This document shows positions 56,815 to 64,000 of a DNA stretch of 64,000 nucleotides, piece after piece. Positions within the stretch are counted from its first letter, which is position 1; the number at the start of each line of letters is the position of its first letter. The stretch covers positions 62,001 to 126,000 of the forward strand of contig CAJNOJ010000212.1 in assembly GCA_905250025.1 (NCBI GenBank). Direction: 5' to 3'. The notes below the pieces were generated by a model. It was not told where the DNA came from, ran no database searches, and worked only from the letters and a program-made list of their open reading frames with translations. The position numbers were made by a program, and so were the translations under genes. This stretch comes from Adineta ricciae. Taxonomy: Eukaryota; Rotifera; Eurotatoria; Adinetida; Adinetidae.

Positions 56815-59800
56815 TTAAGAACGTCTGAGTTTCTTCTCTGAAAATTTCCATCTCATTGATCCACCTCCTTGTTCTCGGTCGAATCCCTTGTTTCCCGCTT
56901 CCTTTTCGATATCTTGAAGTTGGTCGTCATCATTTGTTCCCGGTCTGCCAATATCCAAATGTCCTTCAGGTAGATACGCATGTCCCACTTGAACTTTCCT
57001 TGTGTTTATACGAACTTTATAGTTCATACGTGGACCGTCATCCAGAGGCATGTCGACATCGATTGTGATTGTGAGCTGCCAGTCATTGCGACCTCCGGAT
57101 ATCCCTTCGAACTCAAAATCAACTTGCACCACTCCGCTTTCGGATGTGCATTTGCAATAAAACTGGTTAAACATAGTTAATTGTTGAAGTCTTTTAATAA
57201 TATCGTTTCGAGCATTAGCTGGCACTTCTGAGCTACCCGTTTGATTCTCCAAACATTTTATTATTGCTGTTGCTATTTCCATATTTGCCTCTTTAACAGA
57301 GTCGACATTACCATTGAAACTGCGAGAAGAATCTTGATTGCCTGAAAAGAACACGAATATAATTAAGTATGCATATTGATAGCAGTTTTGTCAAAATCAA
57401 TTCAATTGATGAAAGCACAACTCTTATATGAATACTTCCAAGTTCGAGGATGTCGTGAGAAAAACTGATGAGGGATTATTGCAAATTATTCGGAATTGCA
57501 ATGGGTTATATTAAATTTTTGGCTAAGTTATACCTACAGCGATGGAACAAATGACAAAGAGAGTCAAGATAGTTTCTTTTACCTGCAGATCTGCTAGTTC
57601 TTGGCTCTCGTGATCCAGGTCGAGATCGATTTGTTTGATGGGGAGAAGATGTTTGCCTTCGACCTTGATCGTCGTCACCTTGCCGATTGTTCTGAACCTG
57701 AGAGGAAGAAGCGGAATTGCTTGTGGAATGCTGTCTTTGTTCGCCTGATTGATTTCCTTGCATTTCTCGACTCGTTTGATGACCTATGAAAAGACAAACT
57801 CTCTGTTAACAATCTAGAGATCGTTGAAATTGCTGAGCCATTGTACTTATTAGCTTCCTAAGATTTCAGTTTTAAAACAAAGATTTTTGATAAATGTAAT
57901 TGTGTACCCTCTTGATCAATAGACAGAAAATTTTGGATAGCTCACTGATGGTACTTAATGCTCGCATAGATTCTCATTATTAGTATTGTGTTGATACTCC
58001 TACTTGTGATCTGCGCGTTGGTAGCCTGCAATGCGCACCACAACAATCGTGAAAGCAACGACTTAGAACTGAGAAGCTCTCTCTGAAGGAGTGATTAGAT
58101 CTCTTTTCGATCTCGATGATCATACGTTTTGTTGCTTGTGTTATCGAAACTAGAGGATTCATCATCAAACTTTGTTGACATTGAGTTTATGATGAATCAT
58201 ATTTTGAAGATGTTCGGCATAGGAGAAAATACTCCTACATGATCTGTTCTTCAAATAACAGCAACTATTCCAAAAGTCAACTATAAATGGTCACTCAAGA
58301 AATATTTTAGAAGCGTTTCCAACGGCAATTTATAAATATCATACGCCTTTGAGATTTAAATTTATGGCAGTACCTACTTTCATTGGACGTTCCAGAGTTG
58401 GCACAGCGTTGGCCCTGTGGTTTCATCATATTATAAATTTTATCCTTTGCATCTACTACCGATTTGAATGCATTTGTGGCTTTCTCTGTCGTCATTGTCA
58501 CTGTCGTCGCAGCAGCTGCGATTTTTGATACAGGAACTAACGCAGAGTCCACCATATCTGAGATTTCTTTTGCTTTATTTTTTATGGAACTCGTCAGGCC
58601 TGGGCGTGTTGTTGCTGCGCTCGTTACGGAACCTGTTCCCGTTGGAGGTGTTGCTGTGATATTTGTTACGGATCCCACCGTAGTTGGGTCACATTTCATC
58701 ATGGATTGCACCGATTCCATCACACTAGGTTTCGATTCCGTCTTACCGGTAATAGGTGCTAGCACTCGTTTAAAAAAACCAACAAAAGCATTACAAGTTG
58801 GTTCGGGGGGCTCTAAATTTGAAAATAAGCGTTTTGAAAATATCCGCATGTTTCTTCAAGTAAGAATTAGACAAGTAGAATCCCTCACAGTTTTTGAATA
58901 AGTTATAAGCCAAATTCAATATTTAATTATACCTACCCAATAATGTTTTCAGCATATCCTCGCCTTTTTTGAAATTTCCGTTAGCAGAATCCATTTGACT
59001 TTTGTGCTGGCTACCACTTGCCGACGCTTGATCTGCTTTTGCTTGTCGTATAAGTGCTGTACCTTCTAGTAAAGTCCTTCGTCGCTCGTTGACACCCCCT
59101 TTTGTTTCACCGAAGTCATTTAGCTTCTTTCCATCAGTTTTGAACTGTTCGTTTACCATAATTTTTCCATCATTTGTCATAGATAGAGTTGAATTAGTGT
59201 CACTCACCTCTCTAAATGATCAATTTTTGGATGTTCAGAAATAGCAGTTCATCTTACAAAAAAAATTGATTCAAATCTTCAATGCCATTGATATTGCGAA
59301 TAAGATCTCCGTTGCCATTTAGTTCATCGCACACTTCTTGCGAACAAGTAATGCCTTTCCAATCATCTTTGACTGTTTGCATCGCACTATCATCACCGAA
59401 TCGTTTTTTTTCAGGATCCACAAATTCGTCAAATTTCTTTTGTGCTCCCGCGTCCTAATGAACTTATTTGATAGAATGCCATTTACTGAATTGAAGTTTC
59501 TCACCTCAATCGTTGATCTCTTTTCTAACATAACATATCTTTGCTGAGCTTCCTTAATAATACCATACCCAGTTTTGGGTTCAAAAACAGTTTTTCCAAA
59601 GAAGTAGGCAGACATAGAGAATTGTACCAGTTCGGTAGGCGTAATACTGCTAATTCCTTCGGTACACGCTTTCCTTATTAGACGTGCAAATGTTATTCCA
59701 AACATGACAGAATCAACAGCAAATCGAGTACAATTAAGCGCAGTCATAAGTATAAGTTCTGTTCGTGTTACTGGTACTTTATATTTAAGTTTATCTATCA

Positions 59801-60940
59801 TTCTAGTATTATACCTGGCAACGCCATAATGTAATAGTGACATGGCAAGTGATGCAATTTCAGTACGACATGATTCATCATGCCAAAATTTGTCCCACAA
59901 TGAACCAAGATTACTGGAAAATGTTATCGTAAATACAAGCATATATTGAAATAATACTTACGCAGCGCCACCAACCATCATGCAACCAAAACTGACCCAC
60001 CCAGCTGTCACGGTTGCATATGTTGCATACGCACCCATACTAGCACCACCTGTAAAAGGAGCAGCAACAATAGATACCACACCAGCAGCCAAGCCAAGAT
60101 AAGATACTACTGTAAGTGCTCCAGCCGTGAAACGTTTGCCGGTAGTACAAGAAATCGATTCTGACAATTGAAGATCAAGAGTAAATGTTTCCTCGTTATT
60201 GTTTTCATCGACATTGTTGGAACTCTGTTCTACCATCTTGTAGACACCATTTTCAGGATAACACATTTTACATCGAGGAAGTTTGTTGTTTCCTAAGTAA
60301 TCATTCCAACTTTCGTAATATCGACCAGTATGATCGATAAAACAAAAAGTGTTGTTTTGGGTAACAACCCGAAAAACTAAAATATATTTAAAGCATAAAA
60401 TTAATTATTTCTCAATAGCACCGTGGCATTACACCTGCAATCTGAGCAACACTAGGTGTATTGTTTTCACTTGTTTCATTGCCATCGCTTTTCTTTTGTT
60501 TTGATTCGTCGGGACAATCCACTAGCATCATCGTTATTGAAATTACCTGAATAGTCACGTAGCTTTTTCCATCAGCAGAATCCTGGTTTTTCCCATATTT
60601 CAATATCATCTTTCTAATTTTTTCGGCAACTCTACGTTGAGGCGAATTGAAATTTATTCTAATATCCGAATGCGGTGGACCTTTTTTGGCTGACTAAAAC
60701 TCAACAAAGTTTTCATCTGACAAATAACTACGATAAACTCACGGCTCCGAAAGCATGCATGAGTACAAGTTCATCAATTTTGTGAATCATATTTTCAGAA
60801 TATTTTGCGCCTCGTTCGTTTGCGTTGATATTTCGACAATGGGATGTCTGTACTGTTTTTGCATATTCAATCCAATCGTCAGTAAGTTTCGTATCCCAAT
60901 CGTTAAGATAACGCTCAGACGGCTCCAGTTTTTTTTCCAT
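56815..60940 (-). CDS. DUF4781-like protein, 9 exons
   Basis: Phase-checked exons: 60940-60743, 60693-60435, 60376-59962, 59913-59505, 59454-59258, 59211-58937, 58812-58378, 57783-57583 and 57341-56815; the total, 2,916 nt, closes one frame of 971 aa. Order: N-terminal alpha/beta segment (SDIRINFNSPQRRVAEKI); then FRVVTQNNTFCFIDHTGRYY, NDYLGNNKLPRCKMCYPENG, CTTGKRFTAGAL and glycine/alanine-rich hydrophobic helices (VVSYLGLAAGVVSIVAAPFTGG). This arrangement I associate with DUF4781 proteins of arthropods and rotifers. A helical block, an EVCDELNGNGDL segment, a coiled/charged region, an Ala/Thr-rich region and a Gln/Ser/Arg-rich linker follow. The C-terminal 150 residues hold a beta-rich module (QVDFEFEGISGG, WQLTITIDVDMP). 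Function unknown. It lies head-to-head with the gene at 61870. Confidence 0.72.
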
Positions 60941-61869
60941 AAGTTATAAAGTATCTGAAAACAATCGTAAAACCAGGATGTGAGATGCACACATACGCAT
61001 ATTTATTCATCAGCAGTCAGTATCGAGGTCAACATACAAAATATGAGAAAAAAAAAGAGTGGTTTCATATTTTCTAATGACAGAACGATGTATATTCTTT
61101 TAATGTATACCTACTTTTCACCATTTTTTTGTTTTTCTTGATATGGATGCCTATTAATAAATCAGCGTTTGTGTCTGCGTACCGACTTTTTATGTTCTTG
61201 TTATTTTCTTTGGTCGTATTGTGATACTTATATTGACTCTCTTTCTCTTTCTCCTTAACTCAAATGAGTGCATGATTATTTTTGCTATTCTCTTTGTTTA
61301 TGATTCACATGGGATTTTTCTCTCCATATCTATGTGATGTTAACGTATTTTTTCACTTTTTATCAGTGTCACGTATTCATCGTGGTGTTTTTCTCCTTCA
61401 GCGTACAGATCTATATCTTGTTTATTGTTCTTTGTCTTAAGAGTCACTGTACGTTGCGTTCTTAAAGCACTCGATTAGGAAACACGCAGAAATTCTTATG
61501 CTATGTTTTGAATTATTACAATGAATCCGATTCGGATTTGAATGTGTCCTTCATCATTCTACGATAAACATAAAACAAAAGTATGTGGTTATCTCTGGTC
61601 TATAAAAAGCTCAAGGACATAACTTATCTTTTTTTATTCATTCACTTGTCCATCATATATAACATTGAAATTTTGCATGAGTCTCTTCTGTAAAGACAAG
61701 TGTTTGAAAATCTGTCCACTCAAATGAGAAATCAGACCGTATCCTACTCTATCTTTTATTCCTGCAATGAGTTCACTATTTCTTGAAAGTAACCTTTCGT
61801 TTTGTTTAGATATTTTTTTTCGAAAAAGTATATCAAACGAATTTCATAATAGTTGGAGAGGAGCGTATC
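60941..61869. promoter_or_regulatory. shared head-to-head promoter region
   Basis: 930 bp between the divergent starts of the DUF4781-like gene and the MSP-like/Gly-rich gene, with T-rich tracts and no open frame. A TTTTCAG at about 60960 could end a 5'-UTR intron of the minus-strand gene. A bidirectional promoter is plausible, not shown. Confidence 0.4.
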
Positions 61870-64000
61870 ATGACCGAGTCTTCGGAAGTTCTTATATTCG
61901 ATCCACCGGACATATTAATGTTCAATGGTTTGTATTTCATCACTGATTTCTGTCTTGCGACTTTCACAGATTTTTTTAGGACAACTAGGCCTTCCATGTA
62001 ACGCCATATTGAAAGTTTTGAATTCTTCTAAGACTAACGTGTACTTTAAAGTCGAAGTTTCTGAATCAACACTTTATGTTACAGAACCAAATGAAGGAAT
62101 CATCGAAGCATTCGGACTTCAAATAATTCGGTTCACTTCAAATAAATTAAGTTTAGATTATGCAAAACATGAAATCAATGTTTTATCAACAGTTCAACAT
62201 ACGAACGTGGAATATTATACTAAGAAAAAGCTAACAGTAGATATGATCTCAAACCAAAAAGATGTTCAATCTATTGATAGGCGTGCATTACAGCAGCAAA
62301 CATTTAACAAACAGCAATTAGAACTTTACATTTGCCAAGCAGTTCGTGATGGACAGTCGTTGTCTGATACAATGAAACAACTCTTTCTAAATATTAGTAC
62401 GGTTCCTAAAGCAGTGAACCAATTTGTGCAAAACAAATACACAGAGTATTTAACTGGAGTGCTGAAGTTCCGCTTCAAAACAGTAGTTTTGAATACGGTG
62501 CGAAATGGTTAGTCAGTCTTTTTCGATTTCTCTGCTCACTATGAACGATTTCATTTTTAGGTGATAGGAAAGGTATTGAAGACTTTCGTAAACATCGTGA
62601 TACTCTCACTATAAAATCATCTTTTTGGACACATCGCCTCAGAGAACAGGAACATATAGAATTAAATAATTGGTGTGAAAGCTTCTCAGCTTCATGTTAC
62701 GACGTTGAGAAAGCCGGACAGTCTATTATAGCCAGCACCAAAAAGTATTTCGATATGTGCTTTACATTGTATATTGATGAAGAAGCAGAAATAGAAATGC
62801 GTCAATTACTTGTGGAATGGTTCAAATCTGGCCAAATGAAAAAGACTAGTTTTGATGCGTGGAAAACATTCAAAAATAAAGAAATTACGCCGCAAATGAT
62901 AAAAAATATCGACTGGCAGCAGCTTAGTGGTGATGATCGTTATGCGAACGAACTGGACAAGATTTTACAGCGTATCTATATTGATGAATTCGTTCATAAA
63001 ACCGAGTTATACAACATATTGAATATCTTTGTATTCGAACAACCAAGCTTTACAATTCCCAATGATTCTTCGAACATGAGCGAACTCATCATAAGCGGCC
63101 GAATTGTGTTTCTTAGTGATATCAAAGGTCAGATCGAAAGAAAACTTCAAGATACTGAACAAATTTCTGAAGTTCGATTTTATATAAAAAACGTTTTCAA
63201 TATTGATGAAAATTTAGAAAATCAGTTGTGGCATGGCAAGAACATAGTCATTATTGCTGATAAAGTGCATATTTGGAATACTTGCATCATCGATGTTTCT
63301 GGGCGCGGTCACGATCAGACTGCTGGCAAGAAACGAGCTCGTGATGGAGAAACTTGCGGTGACCTTAACGGTGCAGATGGAAAAGATGGTGAAGCTGGAG
63401 AATCCAGTGGGAACATGATTTTTCTTGCGGAAGAATTGTTTGAAGGGCAGCTACTTACATTGAAACTGAATGGAGGGAATGGTAGTCACGGCGAAGATGG
63501 TGGCAATGGTGCAAATGGTAATAACGGATACGGCGTAACTCAAGCTGATCTAGATTCTCTTATTTTAACTTACAGAACATTGTATTGGGGAAGTAGCGAT
63601 CATTTCTTCAACTTCACACCTTCAGACACTCAAGAACTTGATCGTAAAGTAGATACTTACAACAAATACGTTTTAGCTAAATTCAAAGGCAGCGATGGGC
63701 GCCAAATGCATTGGTCGTACGCCGAGGATTATTCATACTGGTCTACTAGCACGTACGACTTGTACTTTCTTATCAAAGGTACTGAAGGAACTGCTGGCGG
63801 TATGGGCGGTAAAAACGGAGTAGGTGGTGAAGGTGGCAATCGTGGTGAATGTACTGTTCGAACATTATATTCAGGAAAAGATTTATGTATTGGAAACATC
63901 GAACAAAATGTAGGTCGTAGCGGTGAACATGGTGTTCTTGGTAAGCCCGGATGTTTTGGTAAGAATGGTAATGATATGGCTCTCGTTGATCGATCAACAA
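61870..64000 (+). CDS. MSP-like N-terminal domain protein with Gly-rich segments, 3' partial
   Basis: Phase-checked exons: 61870-61927, 61980-62507 and 62561 to beyond 64000. The frame is open to the window end (about 675 residues seen). Residues about 5-75 (VLIFDPPDILMFNGQ, ILKVLNSSKTNVYFKVEVSE, LYVTEPNEGIIEAFG) follow the major-sperm-protein/VAP beta-sandwich pattern. A long helical region and a beta-rich part (LIISGRIVFLSDI, IVIIADKVHIWNTCIIDVSG) follow. Then come interrupted Gly-rich runs (GADGKDGEAGE, GGNGSHGEDGGNGANGNNG, GTAGGMGGKNGVGGEGG, GEHGVLGKPGCFGKNG). These recall collagen-like spacers but are not strict Gly-X-Y. A large extracellular or structural protein is possible; the MSP-like start argues for a cytoplasmic beginning, so location is unclear. 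Confidence 0.68.

Overview
The window looks like nuclear DNA of a bdelloid rotifer (Adineta/Rotaria-like). It is AT-rich and eukaryotic. Genes carry many very small introns (about 50-60 bp, GT...TTTTAG). There is an arginine ADP-ribosyltransferase fused to kinesin-light-chain-type TPRs, a family greatly expanded in bdelloids. Bacterial- or fungal-type genes (RTA1, a GNAT-like acetyltransferase, a nitronate monooxygenase) sit beside animal genes, and the transposons are mostly small, degenerate and non-autonomous. The species assignment is inference from gene content.

Layout. 1-24 kb is mostly genic: two ART-TPR genes (the first cut by the window edge) flank a 5-exon EF-hand/proline-rich gene that contains an N and a duplicated exon from an assembly join. 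Then come a type II membrane protein with a Thr-rich stalk built from micro-exons, an intronless fungal-type RTA1 transporter-like gene, two rhodopsin-like GPCRs, a TMEM272-like 4-TM gene and a decayed gene. 24-39 kb is gene-poor and repeat-rich. It holds a GNAT-like fragment, a Tc/mariner-like MITE with TA duplications, a foldback element with 9-bp target duplications, two solo-LTR-like sequences, a 55-bp minisatellite and a nitronate monooxygenase pseudogene. 39.8-47.2 kb holds an Mpv17/PMP22 gene (with a GC-AG intron), a hAT-type MITE, a 3-exon ornithine decarboxylase and a multi-TM orphan. 47-53 kb is again transposon debris: a second copy of a CCCATG-ended element, a LINE reverse-transcriptase relic and a MULE transposase relic. 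53.8-64 kb is genic: a 14-repeat Kelch ectodomain protein, a 9-exon DUF4781-like gene and, head-to-head with it, a gene with an MSP-like N-terminus and Gly-rich segments that runs off the window.

Exon structures marked as phase-checked were rebuilt by reading splice signals and confirming that the summed exon lengths keep one reading frame. Family names come from motif recognition without database searches. No CRISPR, rRNA or convincing intact tRNA is present. The genes do not form one pathway. The strongest functional groupings are the ART-TPR pair, the two stalked type II surface proteins, and the head-to-head pair at 56.8-64 kb.
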